Positions 52,861-62,241 of a DNA stretch of 64,000 nt are shown here, one piece after another. Origin of the DNA: JAEKNW01 sp963678375. Lineage in GTDB: Bacteria; Cloacimonadota; Cloacimonadia; Cloacimonadales; JAFGVF01. The position numbers were made by a program, and so were the translations under genes. The notes under the pieces are model-generated. The model saw nothing but the letters and a program-made list of their open reading frames with translations, was not told the origin of the DNA and ran no database searches. Positions within the stretch are counted from its first letter, which is position 1, and every line of letters begins with the position of its first letter. The DNA lies in contig OY782831.1 in NCBI GenBank assembly GCA_963678375.2, forward strand, positions 310,001-374,000, in the 5' to 3' direction.

Positions 52861-53190
52861 ATGGCGACAGACAAAGAAATGATAGACTATATTGTTGAGC
52901 AAATTCATGATGCAGGTCAGATAAGCTATAAAATGATGTTTGGTGAGTATGGTATTTATTCAGATAAAAAAATCTTTGCTCTTGTATGTGATAATAAGTT
53001 ATATATAAAACCAACAAAGGCTGGTAGAGAATTTATTGGAAATGTAGTTGAGTCTCCACCCTATCCAGGAGCAAAGAACTATTTTCTAATAGAAGATAAG
53101 CTCGAAGATAGTGATTGGTTAAGTGAGTTAGTTGTCAGATCAGTAAGAGAGCTTCCATATCCAAAATCTAAAAAGAAGATGAAGAAATAA
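52861..53190 (+). CDS. TfoX N-terminal-domain protein
   Basis: A 109-residue TfoX/Sxy N-terminal domain. It has 'YKMMFGEYGIYSDKKIFALVCDNKLYIKP', then 'PPYPGAKNYFLIEDKLEDSDWLSELV', typical of stand-alone members. TfoX/Sxy regulates competence in gammaproteobacteria, but short homologues elsewhere have unknown roles. The frame opens at 52747, but the ATG at 52861 has AAGGAAG upstream and begins at the domain. The C-terminus is Lys-rich. It is 110 bp downstream of the small ORF that overlaps the sigma gene. Confidence 0.88.
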   Translation: MATDKEMIDYIVEQIHDAGQISYKMMFGEYGIYSDKKIFALVCDNKLYIKPTKAGREFIGNVVESPPYPGAKNYFLIEDKLEDSDWLSELVVRSVRELPYPKSKKKMKK

Positions 53191-53213
53191 TGGGTGAGGT
53201 AAACCCACCCATT
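53189..53213 (-). terminator. Hairpin between convergent genes (minus-strand side)
   Basis: AATGGGTG/CACCCATT, an 8-bp perfect stem with a 9-nt loop, is followed on the minus strand by ATTATTTCTTC. It probably ends the transcript from 55750-53264, though it overlaps the TfoX-like stop codon. Confidence 0.65.
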
Positions 53214-53219
53214 GAGGAG

Positions 53220-53246
53220 AATGCTACTAAGCGTTCTAGCATTTTT
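53220..53246 (+). terminator. Intrinsic terminator of the TfoX-like gene
   Basis: AATGCTA/TAGCATT with a 10-nt loop is followed by TTT on the plus strand, 30 bp past the TfoX-like gene. Confidence 0.65.
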
Positions 53247-53263
53247 CTGAGATTTCTTGTTAT

Positions 53264-55750
53264 TTACTTCATCAATATCATTTTTGAAAGTGATTTATTT
53301 TGTCCATCAGTCTTTAATTTAGAGAAATAGATACCTGAGCTTACTATCTGACCTTGTGAGTTTTCACCATTCCAGACAACATTATGATTTCCAGAAATTA
53401 ATCTCTCATTAACAAGAGATTTAACTAATTGTCCTTTGAGGTTGTATATCTCAATCTCAACAAAAGAATCCTTTGCTAAAGAGAAAGATATACTTGTTAC
53501 TGGATTAAATGGATTAGGATAATTACCTTTGATAACTGTTTGAGCAGGACTTATATTTTCATTTTCTTCATTTGCAGTAGGTCCATCACTATAAATAAAG
53601 GATATGTTAGGATAGTTTTGACTTAAGAAGCAATAGCTTCCTGTCTCAGGTGGATTTTGAGGATCAGGATTCAAATCATCATCAAAGAAAACAAGACTAA
53701 CATTTTCTTGAGAAGCTGACTGACTACAAAGCAAGTTGTTATCACCAATATGAATTCCAGAGTCTTGACGATAAATCATAATAACTAAATTTTGTCCACG
53801 ATAATTATAGACTTGATCAAACTCTACAGCCATCATAGATTCAACATATTCATTTGTTACCATTTCAATAGGCCCATTATATACTTGGGTTAAATTTTCA
53901 TAACTTTCCCAACCTGCATCAAGGTTAGTATTAACTGTTTCACCTAACCAAATAGTTATTTCAAGTGGTTCAGGGGAATATTCGTTTGCATAGTAATAAG
54001 AGAGTCCAGTAATCTGACTCTGATTAGCTTGTAAATCACTAATATCTGAACTTGGGTAAATAGTTTGAGTCAGATTATATGGCCATAGCATATTAAAAGG
54101 AAGTCCTAATTCAACTTGATTATCAGTACCAAGGTTAATAACTGAGTCATTTTCATCCCGTATGCAAACTTGGTGTATTTGAGAAGCATTATCAAAAGTG
54201 TAAGGATCCCCTGTAAGAGAGCTTTCAACATGGATATTCTTAATACCTGCTTGTTGTGGAATATAAGTAATTGAAATTTCCTCATTCATACCAGGAATGA
54301 CGAATCCACCTTGATAAGAAGCTAAAATCTCACCACTATCACTATCAACAAGATCAGCTACATAACCATCTATTGGATAAGAACCTTTATTTATGATACT
54401 ACATGTAACTTCATTACTAACACCTACTTGTAAAAATTCTTCTACAGTGATATCAGAAACAGCTATGCTGTTATTAGGTGTTACTATTGGAGGATGGGTA
54501 ATATCATCCATATAGACTGAGGAAATCTGATCTCCCATAAATTGATAAGCAATATAAATTTGCTGATCAATATAGTTTGCTAAAGAATAAGAATATTCTT
54601 GGTATTCACCATCAGTAAAATTGATTTCATCTAGTAAATCAGTAAAATCTTCAATATTGTTACTTTCGGTAGAAACCCAGACATCTAAAATAGCGGTATT
54701 AGGCTCAAAAACGTCTGCTTTAGCATAAAATGAAAGAGTAGATTCCATCTCACTAGGAGATAACATGGGGGTAATTAACCAGTCATCTTGAGGACCATAA
54801 GCACTTATAGAAACAGAATAATCCCCTGAGTTTGGCTCAGATGTAGATACTTTCCAGAAAGGAAAGCTTCCATTATCAATAATCTGCCAATAGTCAGGTA
54901 AAAGGCCATCTTCAAAAGACTCATCTGATTCTACTACAGTACCAAATTCAACCAAAACACTAGTCGAAGGTTGAGATTCACCATTGTTATAAAGACTTGT
55001 AACATAGTACTCACTTGTTCCTATAAGAGGTTGGAAATCAAAAAACATCTGCCCTGTGTTAAAGCCAACTAAAACATTATCCTTGTATATATTAAAACCA
55101 TAGAGTAAGTCATCTCTTTCATTTCTTTCTTCAGGTTCTTGCAAATTAGTTAACCAAATCTCATCTAAAACAAGTCCAGAATCCTGACTATTAGTATGTC
55201 TGAATGCAAAGAATAGTTGGCTTTCTCCATAATTACTTAAATCAATATCAATTCTTTGCATCTCATTATCAGAAACACTTCCACTATATATTACATCATC
55301 AAAGTCACTAACGTCAATGCCTTGGCTATTAACTAATACTTCAAAATCTTGATTCATTCCACTATCTAAAGATTTTACATGGAGAATCAAATGAGAGTCT
55401 TCTGTAATGTCATAAGGAATTGTTATTAGCCAGTTATCAACATCTTCTGGATTACCAGTATTAGACATATAGCTTACAGCAGCCCCAGTATTTAAAAAAC
55501 CAGCCTCACTAATTTCTTGCCAGCTTTCACCATCACCATCATTATCGATATTTTGGAAATTCGTTGGAATACCCCAGTTTAAGTTAAATGAATTACTTAC
55601 TACTGATTGTGGACCAGACCATGATAATTCAACAAAATCAGCCCCTACATTATATGTTAAATCAGTCGGAGGAGTTAGTTGTTCATTTTGGGCATAAGCG
55701 CCTACAAAAGCAATACAAATCATTAATACTATAAAAATTCGTTCTTTCAT
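53264..55750 (-). CDS. Exported protein with jelly-roll (choice-of-anchor-J-like) domains and sorting domain
   Basis: An 828-residue secreted protein. The signal peptide is 1-20 (KERIFIVLMICIAFVGAYAQ). An FN3-like start ('PPTDLTYNVGADFVELSWSGP') is followed by two choice-of-anchor-J/MAM-like modules, each with a D-W-L-I/T-P motif ('PEDVDNWLITIPYD', 'PQDDWLITPMLSPSEMESTLSFYAKA'). A CARDB-like segment (about 430-520) and a beta domain come next, then a C-terminal sorting domain (GNYPNPFNPVTSISFSLAKD, ending SKMILMK). The ATG at 55750 has GGGAG; the longer frame to 55780 is not needed. It is probably surface-bound. The next gene upstream is a divergent TetR regulator. Confidence 0.82.
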   Translation of the reverse strand: MKERIFIVLMICIAFVGAYAQNEQLTPPTDLTYNVGADFVELSWSGPQSVVSNSFNLNWGIPTNFQNIDNDGDGESWQEISEAGFLNTGAAVSYMSNTGNPEDVDNWLITIPYDITEDSHLILHVKSLDSGMNQDFEVLVNSQGIDVSDFDDVIYSGSVSDNEMQRIDIDLSNYGESQLFFAFRHTNSQDSGLVLDEIWLTNLQEPEERNERDDLLYGFNIYKDNVLVGFNTGQMFFDFQPLIGTSEYYVTSLYNNGESQPSTSVLVEFGTVVESDESFEDGLLPDYWQIIDNGSFPFWKVSTSEPNSGDYSVSISAYGPQDDWLITPMLSPSEMESTLSFYAKADVFEPNTAILDVWVSTESNNIEDFTDLLDEINFTDGEYQEYSYSLANYIDQQIYIAYQFMGDQISSVYMDDITHPPIVTPNNSIAVSDITVEEFLQVGVSNEVTCSIINKGSYPIDGYVADLVDSDSGEILASYQGGFVIPGMNEEISITYIPQQAGIKNIHVESSLTGDPYTFDNASQIHQVCIRDENDSVINLGTDNQVELGLPFNMLWPYNLTQTIYPSSDISDLQANQSQITGLSYYYANEYSPEPLEITIWLGETVNTNLDAGWESYENLTQVYNGPIEMVTNEYVESMMAVEFDQVYNYRGQNLVIMIYRQDSGIHIGDNNLLCSQSASQENVSLVFFDDDLNPDPQNPPETGSYCFLSQNYPNISFIYSDGPTANEENENISPAQTVIKGNYPNPFNPVTSISFSLAKDSFVEIEIYNLKGQLVKSLVNERLISGNHNVVWNGENSQGQIVSSGIYFSKLKTDGQNKSLSKMILMK

Positions 55751-56012
55751 AATGTCTCCCTTTTTTATTTTCTGATACACTTTTTACATATTGCTAAATA
55801 TCTGTCAAACAATAATTTATATATTTTTCAAGTCAGTATTTTATAAATTTTCTGTTATTTTACTGTTTCCCAAGTGTAATGTAATATTTTTTTGCAATAC
55901 AGTAACTTACATACTTAGCCCTTTTTAATTCTTCTTAAATGTAAAATATCTGTAAAATTGTTTGACATATAAGTGTATTTTCAGAAAATGAAAAAAAATG
56001 ATTGGAGAAATC

Positions 56013-56579
56013 ATGGAAAATATTAAAAACAGAATATTCGAAACCTGTGATAAACTATACAGAGAATTTGGTGTAAAGAAAATAACTGTTAAACAGCTAT
56101 GTCAAGAAACAGATATTAATAGGGTAAATTTTTATAAGCTTTTTAAAGATAAGTATGATTGCTTTTTTCAATGGTGGCTAAAGCAGATGGATAAACATAC
56201 TGAGGAAATGATCGAAATCTTTGATTCCGATGCCTCTTTTACCAAAAAGATTGATAGGTTTATAACACAAAAGAAAAGTCACCACTCAGGCTATTCTCAG
56301 CTCTTTTATAGAGATCTCAATATTCTTAGACCAAATGATAATCCTATCTGCCAAAAGAAAATTGAATATATTAATCAAAGAATGATACAATTTATTATTT
56401 CTGAATCTGAAAAAATGGGAATCAAGCAAAGATTTACAGCTGACAAACTACTCTGCCTCTACAAAAGAGTAATGATTGATACCATGAGTGACAAGGAGTT
56501 TTCCAGCTTCTATTCTTCAGTTGATGACCAATCAGAAGACCTACTTAGATTCTTTTTCTTTGGAGTAATTGGCCAATAG
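56013..56579 (+). CDS. TetR family transcriptional regulator
   Basis: A 188-residue regulator. The N-terminal helix-turn-helix has 'IFETCDKLYREFGVKKITVKQLCQETDINRVNFYKLFKDKYDCF', a standard TetR DNA-binding domain. The C-terminal ligand domain is not recognisable. The frame begins at 55998, but the ATG at 56013 has GGAG five bases upstream. The 262-bp gap to the divergent exported-protein gene contains TTACTGT and ACAGTAA in opposite orientation about 38 bp apart and a TTGACA near 55962, possible control elements. Divergent placement suggests control of itself and the exported protein or the M28 gene 77 bp downstream. Confidence 0.88.
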   Translation: MENIKNRIFETCDKLYREFGVKKITVKQLCQETDINRVNFYKLFKDKYDCFFQWWLKQMDKHTEEMIEIFDSDASFTKKIDRFITQKKSHHSGYSQLFYRDLNILRPNDNPICQKKIEYINQRMIQFIISESEKMGIKQRFTADKLLCLYKRVMIDTMSDKEFSSFYSSVDDQSEDLLRFFFFGVIGQ

Positions 56580-56656
56580 GATTTCTTAATAATTGCCTTA
56601 GAGCAGTTTCCCTTTATATTTATATTAGTAAAAAAATTATAACTTAGGAGCATGAT

Positions 56657-59545
56657 ATGACCAGGAACAGCTTATTGCTAACACTTTTACTTTTTGTAGG
56701 TTCTTTCTCAACTTTACTTGACTCACAAACCATTATTGAGGTTCAAAAAACAGATCACAAGTCACTTAATAAATTGGAAGATCTCCAAGTAAAACTCTGT
56801 TTTGAGATGGATGATTATGTGATAGTTTCTCTTCAAGAAACTGCAGATCTAGATGCAGCTAAAATACCTTATAGGCTTTTGACCAGTGATAATAATACTT
56901 CACCACTTTATATAATTTCAGCTAAAGCAGGTTTTCAACTACAAAAACAAGCTTATTTAGATGAGATATTAATTAATGATAAGATTAGACTTGAGAAAGC
57001 CCAAGGAAGACCTAATAATCTCCTTCCACAAGCAGGAATTAAATTTGTACCTGTCCGAATAAGTTCTAAACTTTACCGTAATAAAGCTTCTTCTTATAGT
57101 AAACACACAAGCTTAGATACCAATATTACTCGTGATCTTGATCAAGTTCTTGGGTCTGTAAATGCTGATTCAATAGCCTCCTACATACAGACTTTAGAAG
57201 ACTACGGTTCTCGCTTTGCTCTATTAGACAATAGAAGAGAAATATCAGACTGGATAGCTAGTCAGTTTACTCGTTTTGGCTACACAAATGTAGCTATAGA
57301 TTCCTTCTATGTAAATAATTACAACACTTGGCAGTACAATGTAGTTTGTATTGAAGAAGGATCTGTATTTCCTGACCAATATGTAGTAATTGGTGGTCAT
57401 CATGATTCAATAATTACTCCAAATATAAATGAAGCATATACTTATGCACCTGGAGCAGATGATAATGCTAGTGGAACAGCTGCTGTCTTAGAAACTGCTC
57501 GTGTTCTTAAAGAAAACAATATTCAACTTAATAACTCTCTTAGGTTTGTTACTTTTGCTATGGAGGAGTTTGGTCTTTTCGGAGGTTATCATGATGCAGA
57601 GTATTTAGCAGACAATAATGTTAATGTTCTTGCCATGCTCAACAGTGATATGATTTCAAATTCTCCTTCAGATGATTATATCTTTACTCTAAGAGATTAT
57701 CCTGGAGCAGAAGCACTTACAAATCTAGCTCTTACTAATAGCTCAGAATTGGATATGACTACTTTAGCCCTTGATACTTCTATTACTGGGTCAGATAGCT
57801 GGGCCTATCATTCTAATGGTTTTAAAGCAATTTTCTTTGCTGAATATGAGTTCTCTCCTTATTATCATTCAGACCAAGACATAAGTGAAAACACGAATCC
57901 AGACTATGCTGCCCAATTTATCAAGCTTGTAGCATCTACGGCTATCTCTGTTGGAAATACTATGCCTTCACCTGAGAACTTCACCCTTGAAGATACTGGT
58001 TCTGGCGATTCTGTTAACGCATCTTGGGATGAAGTAAATTTATGGGGTGTAGACTACAAGCTAGATGTTAAAAATCTTGTTACTGATGAAATTAATACAA
58101 TTTTTGCAACTACCAACTCTTATACAATAGAGAATTTGCAAGATAATACCCCCTATGAAGTAACACTATTCACCCACTGGGGAGAATCAATATCTTTTGG
58201 TGAAACAAGATTTATCACCCCTCAAAGTACCCCAAGAATTGTAGAAAACTTTAGTCATCAACCAGGACTTAATGAGATTAGCTTTTCTTGGAATGCTAAT
58301 AGTGAGTTAGATTTAGCTGGTTACAAAATCTATCGTAAATCGGAAACTGAAGCTGAGTATTCCGAAATTGCAGATCTAAACCCAGAAATAACAAACTATA
58401 TTGATACTAGCACAGAAGATATCATTTGGTACAATTATACCATTACAGCCTATGATAATGATGATAATGAATCTACTTTTTCCAATATCATAAGCAGCAG
58501 ACATTTAAGTTTTAATTCAGGGATTGGTCTTATTGATTTTACCTCTTTCTCAGAGGCAAATCTGCTCTTCCCTCCTCAATCCTCTGTAGAGAATTTCTAC
58601 CAAGAAACTCTTAGTAACTTTGACTATGACTTGATACTAGCTGATGAAGTAGAAGATTTAAAGATTGAAAACTTTGGTATCTATTCTACCCTTATTGTCT
58701 TCAAAAATTCATTCTCGACTAATAGCAACTCTCAACTTGTTTCCTTTCTAGATTACTATACTGAGCTAGGGGGTAACTTACTTATTTCTGCTTCTGACCC
58801 AATGCGTTTCCTTGCCTTAAACAACGATACTTATCCTACAAACTTCACTCAAGATCAGCTAGCCTACGACCTTATGGGAATTACTCAAGTTGATAACAAT
58901 TCAACTGCTAGATTTGCTAGAGCTCAAGCTATATCATGGGATATACCAGATTTAGAAGTTGAGCCTTCAAAAATCTACCCCACCTTTAACGATAGACTTT
59001 TCAATTTAGAAGCTTTTTCTACTGCTGATGATAACTCTGTACAAAATATCCTTAGCTATCAATCAGATTTAGATAATTCTCCTCAAAATGACTTCGATGA
59101 TTATATAGTTGCGGTTAGTAAAAATCTAGCTAATTCTCAAATAATTGTGACTTCTATACCACTCTACTTCATCAAAACTCAACAAGCCCAAGACTTCCTT
59201 ACTACAGCCTTGACTTCCTTTGATGAAAGTGTTAGCAATGAAGATAATCAAATTGAACAAGTCACTTCTTCTTTAAAACTTACTAGCTATCCAAATCCCT
59301 TTAACCCTACTACTAGCATAAGCTTTAATTTAGATAAGCAAGCAAATGTTGTTCTGAAGATTTTCAACATAAGAGGACAGTTAGTTTACTCTCATAGAAG
59401 GAATAAGCTTGCTGTTGGACAACATACTATCACTTGGGATGGACAGGATAATTCTGGCAATAGACTTTCTTCTGGACTTTATCTTTATAAACTACTTACA
59501 GATAATGGATTGACTGAAACTAAAAAGATGGTATTAATGAAATAG
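56657..59545 (+). CDS. M28-family aminopeptidase, exported, with FN3 and sorting domains
   Basis: A 962-residue secreted metallopeptidase. The signal peptide is 1-23. A propeptide-like region runs to about 160. The M28 domain (about 165-440) has dizinc ligands in VIGGHHDS (His at about 249), GADDNASG (Asp at about 269), AMEEFG (Glu at about 303-304), LNSDM (Asp at about 331) and 'YYHSDQD'. Two FN3-like domains (about 445-620), a glutamine amidotransferase-like Rossmann segment ('FDYDLILADEVEDLKIENFGIYSTLIVFKNSF') and the C-terminal sorting domain (SYPNPFNPTTSISFNL, ending KKMVLMK) follow. TTAGGAG precedes the ATG, and a TTGCCT-16-TATATT promoter-like pair lies at 56593-56620. Confidence 0.9.
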   Translation: MTRNSLLLTLLLFVGSFSTLLDSQTIIEVQKTDHKSLNKLEDLQVKLCFEMDDYVIVSLQETADLDAAKIPYRLLTSDNNTSPLYIISAKAGFQLQKQAYLDEILINDKIRLEKAQGRPNNLLPQAGIKFVPVRISSKLYRNKASSYSKHTSLDTNITRDLDQVLGSVNADSIASYIQTLEDYGSRFALLDNRREISDWIASQFTRFGYTNVAIDSFYVNNYNTWQYNVVCIEEGSVFPDQYVVIGGHHDSIITPNINEAYTYAPGADDNASGTAAVLETARVLKENNIQLNNSLRFVTFAMEEFGLFGGYHDAEYLADNNVNVLAMLNSDMISNSPSDDYIFTLRDYPGAEALTNLALTNSSELDMTTLALDTSITGSDSWAYHSNGFKAIFFAEYEFSPYYHSDQDISENTNPDYAAQFIKLVASTAISVGNTMPSPENFTLEDTGSGDSVNASWDEVNLWGVDYKLDVKNLVTDEINTIFATTNSYTIENLQDNTPYEVTLFTHWGESISFGETRFITPQSTPRIVENFSHQPGLNEISFSWNANSELDLAGYKIYRKSETEAEYSEIADLNPEITNYIDTSTEDIIWYNYTITAYDNDDNESTFSNIISSRHLSFNSGIGLIDFTSFSEANLLFPPQSSVENFYQETLSNFDYDLILADEVEDLKIENFGIYSTLIVFKNSFSTNSNSQLVSFLDYYTELGGNLLISASDPMRFLALNNDTYPTNFTQDQLAYDLMGITQVDNNSTARFARAQAISWDIPDLEVEPSKIYPTFNDRLFNLEAFSTADDNSVQNILSYQSDLDNSPQNDFDDYIVAVSKNLANSQIIVTSIPLYFIKTQQAQDFLTTALTSFDESVSNEDNQIEQVTSSLKLTSYPNPFNPTTSISFNLDKQANVVLKIFNIRGQLVYSHRRNKLAVGQHTITWDGQDNSGNRLSSGLYLYKLLTDNGLTETKKMVLMK

Positions 59546-59564
59546 CTGATAGAACTAGTATTTT

Positions 59565-59706
59565 AACTGGGAAAGCGGATGACCACATCCGCCTTTGGCT
59601 TTTCTCAAAGCCAAAATATTGCAAAGTAATATTTCATATTATCTTGCTAATGTTTTCTCTTTTCCTGAAGGAAAAGATGCGGATGTAGTCATCCGCACTC
59701 CCAGTT
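59565..59706. repeat. REP/BIME-like paired palindromic element, copy B
   Basis: The left end is AACTGGGAAA and then hairpin GCGGATG-ACCA-CATCCGC (59575-59592). The right end is hairpin GCGGATG-TAGT-CATCCGC (59679-59696) and then ACTCCCAGTT. Internal stems are TTTGGCTTT/AAAGCCAAA (59594-59615) and TCTTTTCC-TGAA-GGAAAAGA (59658-59677). The layout matches 28308-28460, but the interior sequence is different. It starts 20 bp after the M28 gene, and 59546-59891 holds no gene. Confidence 0.8.
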
Positions 59707-59813
59707 AAGGTTAACTGATTGAACGGATATTTCCACTTTCCTTCATTGATTCTGTCCTCATAAAATACTAGAAGTTTTTTGTGAGAGTAACAATCAAGGA
59801 AATAAAGTCAAAA

Positions 59814-59841
59814 GCGGATGTGGTCATCCACCCTCCCAGTT
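59814..59841 (+). repeat. Solo right end of the palindromic element
   Basis: GCGGATG-TGGT-CATCCAC and then CCTCCCAGTT-like flank, one arm base changed. It lies 107 bp after copy B without an accompanying left end. Confidence 0.7.
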
Positions 59842-59891
59842 ATGAATATTTTAACACCTAGTTTAGCACTAGCTTGAGCTAGACCACTTAT

Positions 59892-60293
59892 TTAACCAAA
59901 AATAATTGATAATTCACGTTTAGCATTATCAGGTGAATCAGAAGAATGGACTGCATTTGCTGTTATTGTATCAGCATAGAGAGCTCTTATAGTGCCAGCT
60001 TCTCTTTTAGCGGGGTCTGTATCTCCATTTAAGAATCTTAATCTTTTGATAGCATCTTGCCTTTCAAGTTTCAGAGCAATAGTAGGTCCAGACATCATAA
60101 ATTTCTTTAAATTTTCAAAGAAAGACTTGCCTATATGGTCTTGATAAAATTTATTAATTCCTTCATTATTGAAGGTAAAAAATTTGATATCTTTGATAAT
60201 AAAATGATCTTTTTCAATAATTGATATAATCTCGCCAATATTTTTATTTTTCACAGCATTTGGTTTTATAAGCAATAGCGTTGATTCTAGCAT
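59892..60293 (-). CDS. ndk: Nucleoside diphosphate kinase
   Basis: A 133-residue enzyme that balances nucleoside triphosphates using a phospho-His. It begins 'LESTLLLIKPNAV' and has the catalytic NAVHSSDS with the active His, 'GPTIALKLERQDAIKRLRFLNGDTDP' and AGTIRALYAD. The length is slightly short of the usual 140. AGGGGAAT precedes the ATG. A terminator hairpin ends only about 16 nt upstream of the start. Confidence 0.95.
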   Translation of the reverse strand: MLESTLLLIKPNAVKNKNIGEIISIIEKDHFIIKDIKFFTFNNEGINKFYQDHIGKSFFENLKKFMMSGPTIALKLERQDAIKRLRFLNGDTDPAKREAGTIRALYADTITANAVHSSDSPDNAKRELSIIFG

Positions 60294-60308
60294 AAGATTC
60301 CCCTATAC

Positions 60309-60332
60309 AAAAAAGAGGGCATAATAGCCCTC
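60309..60332 (-). terminator. Intrinsic terminator directly before ndk (possible attenuator)
   Basis: Stem GAGGGC/GCCCTC with a 6-nt loop is followed by TTTTTT on the minus strand. It lies 26 bp past the upstream small gene, and its U-tract ends 16 nt before the ndk ATG. Confidence 0.85.
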
Positions 60333-60358
60333 AAATTTTAAATTAATAAGTTATCACT

Positions 60359-60679
60359 TTAAGACTCAAGGAAGTCTAAGGTTGCTACTTTAATAGAGAC
60401 GTCTCTATCGAGGACTTGAGACATTTTAACTTTATGGTCTAAGATATTTTTCCATACATCTAAGACTTCATTTTGTTTGAATTCTGTACCGCTATACTGT
60501 TTAAGCATATCGATATAGAAAGTATCTCTATCGTTTTCAATCAGTGTAATGATATATTTAAATCCTCCACAGGTAAGATCATAATCTTTATATCTCACAT
60601 CAATAACGCCGTACCCTAACTTCAGTAAACTATCAAAATTAATCTTGAAATTCTGGATAGTATTAGTATTATCAGTCAT
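60359..60679 (-). CDS. Unrecognised 106-residue protein, downstream of the pilin-like gene
   Basis: A small cytoplasmic protein. The C-terminal 'DVWKNILDHKVKMSQVLDRDVSIKVATLDFLES' resembles, from memory, a segment beside diguanylate cyclase domains in some bacteria; I cannot confirm this. 'YGVIDVRYKDYDLTCGGFKYIITLI' is a beta-rich centre. AAGGGTG lies upstream of the ATG. It follows the pilin-like gene by 18 bp and is probably co-transcribed with it. Confidence 0.6.
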   Translation of the reverse strand: MTDNTNTIQNFKINFDSLLKLGYGVIDVRYKDYDLTCGGFKYIITLIENDRDTFYIDMLKQYSGTEFKQNEVLDVWKNILDHKVKMSQVLDRDVSIKVATLDFLES

Positions 60680-60697
60680 ACACCCTTCTTCGTTTTA

Positions 60698-62050
60698 TTA
60701 TTCTAAGATTAACCAATCTTGATCAATTACATTAAATGAATTAAGGTAATTTTCTTTTAGTGATTGATAACCTTCTACAGTTTCTACTTTAGTAATAAGA
60801 TTGTTGATTTCGGTAAGAGCTTTGGTTCTGTTATCAAGTTTAGCTTTTGCTGCAACTAATTTTTCCCAGTTGTTAACTCTTTCGGTAATTTCATCTTTAG
60901 CTTTTTGACTTGGATTTCTCATCTTATCATGATTTTCAACAGCATTTTCTAATGAGCTTTTATTGTTTGAAATAGCTGAAGAGATAATAGAATCAAAGTT
61001 TTTGTAAAACTCTAAGTAAATAGCAATATCTTGATGCCTGAAATTCTCTTTGATATAACTTTCGAAAGAAGTGAATAAGTCTCGGTCTGAATCTGTAATT
61101 AAGCTGACATTTAAGTCAAAATCTTCAGGATTGATACTTGCTTTAAAAGCATTGATAGCAGAATCTCTTTCTTGACTTAGACTAGGAAGTTTTTCAATAT
61201 TTTCATCTAAGAAGTTTGGTCCTAATTCCATATATTCAGATTTTGGTCCTACTTGATAGATTTCATCTTGCATATCATAAATAATTTGAGCACCTTTTTC
61301 ACCGAAGTTTTCTGTTGTTTCAGCTACTATAGTTGAATCTCTATTTAATTTATAAGAGAAGTATGTATCTTCAACCTTAGTAAGGTCAACTAAGTTGATA
61401 TTACTGAAATTCTTAATTTGATTATATGACAATTGATATTGACCATCAACAGGTTTTAATCCTTTAACAAAAGTAATAACTTGAATAATTTCATTGTTAA
61501 ACTGTTCTTCTAAACCTGGAGTTACGAAATCAACAAGTCTGCTTTCAGCTAAATCATAAAATTCAAGGAATTTATCATCTTCTAAAAAAGTACCTAAGTT
61601 TGGTAAAACATCGTAGTCAAATTTTAATTTAACTAGGCTTACATCATTTACATATTTATCAAATTTTGATAAGTAAGCAACTTTGACAAGAGGTCTGACT
61701 TCATTTTTTAAGAAGTTGATATAATCTTTTTTCTTAGTAAAAGAAAGGTATTTCTTAGCAAATTCTTTTTCAAAATTAACATATTTCAAAAAATCATTAA
61801 CGCCAATAGAGTAGTTAAGTTCTGTTCTGTTAAGATCTTCAATTTCACTAAGTTTCAATTCTTCCAACAATCCTGTTTGGTCATACGCCTTCAAGATACT
61901 ATTCACGTTATTCTTCATTTCTCTAATTTTCGGTTGTGCTTGATTAGCTTGAGTAAATGGCACAATAAATACAATTAAAATACCAACGATCATTACAATC
62001 ATTAAGTATTCTACTAAAGAAAATGTATGGTCCTTGGTTCCTTTAGCCAT
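60698..62050 (-). CDS. Large pilin-like protein with unusual type IV N-terminus
   Basis: A 450-residue protein with an N-terminal class III signal-like region, KDHT-FSLVEYLMIVMIVGIL, in which Phe+1 and Glu+5 of prepilins are present but the Gly normally at -1 is Thr. A hydrophobic helix (about 11-33) is followed by about 410 residues of alpha-rich, acidic sequence of no family that I know. Most type IV pilins are 100-200 residues, so this is oversized. The second ATG (62050) fits the GGAGG site better than 62053. It could be an anchored envelope protein if not processed. Prepilin peptidase and other pilus genes are not in the window. Confidence 0.65.
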   Translation of the reverse strand: MAKGTKDHTFSLVEYLMIVMIVGILIVFIVPFTQANQAQPKIREMKNNVNSILKAYDQTGLLEELKLSEIEDLNRTELNYSIGVNDFLKYVNFEKEFAKKYLSFTKKKDYINFLKNEVRPLVKVAYLSKFDKYVNDVSLVKLKFDYDVLPNLGTFLEDDKFLEFYDLAESRLVDFVTPGLEEQFNNEIIQVITFVKGLKPVDGQYQLSYNQIKNFSNINLVDLTKVEDTYFSYKLNRDSTIVAETTENFGEKGAQIIYDMQDEIYQVGPKSEYMELGPNFLDENIEKLPSLSQERDSAINAFKASINPEDFDLNVSLITDSDRDLFTSFESYIKENFRHQDIAIYLEFYKNFDSIISSAISNNKSSLENAVENHDKMRNPSQKAKDEITERVNNWEKLVAAKAKLDNRTKALTEINNLITKVETVEGYQSLKENYLNSFNVIDQDWLILE

Positions 62051-62189
62051 CATTCCTCCATTTAGAATTTCAATTTAAGCAATTTCACTATCATAGTCCA
62101 TTTTGTCAAAGTATTTTTTAAATCTTTTTTTTAATGGTCTCCTTAAGATGTGGGAATTTTAGATTAAGATGAGATTAAGCCCAATTAAT

Positions 62190-62206
62190 TCACAAGCCCT
62201 TTGTGA
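62190..62206 (-). terminator. Weak hairpin after the flippase gene
   Basis: TCACAA-GCCCT-TTGTGA, a 6-bp stem, is followed on the minus strand by ATTAATTGGG. It lies 36 bp past the flippase stop. The U-tract is poor, so this is tentative. Confidence 0.3.
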
Positions 62207-62241
62207 TACATGCCTTTTGGAGAATCAGCCCTGTATCCCCC

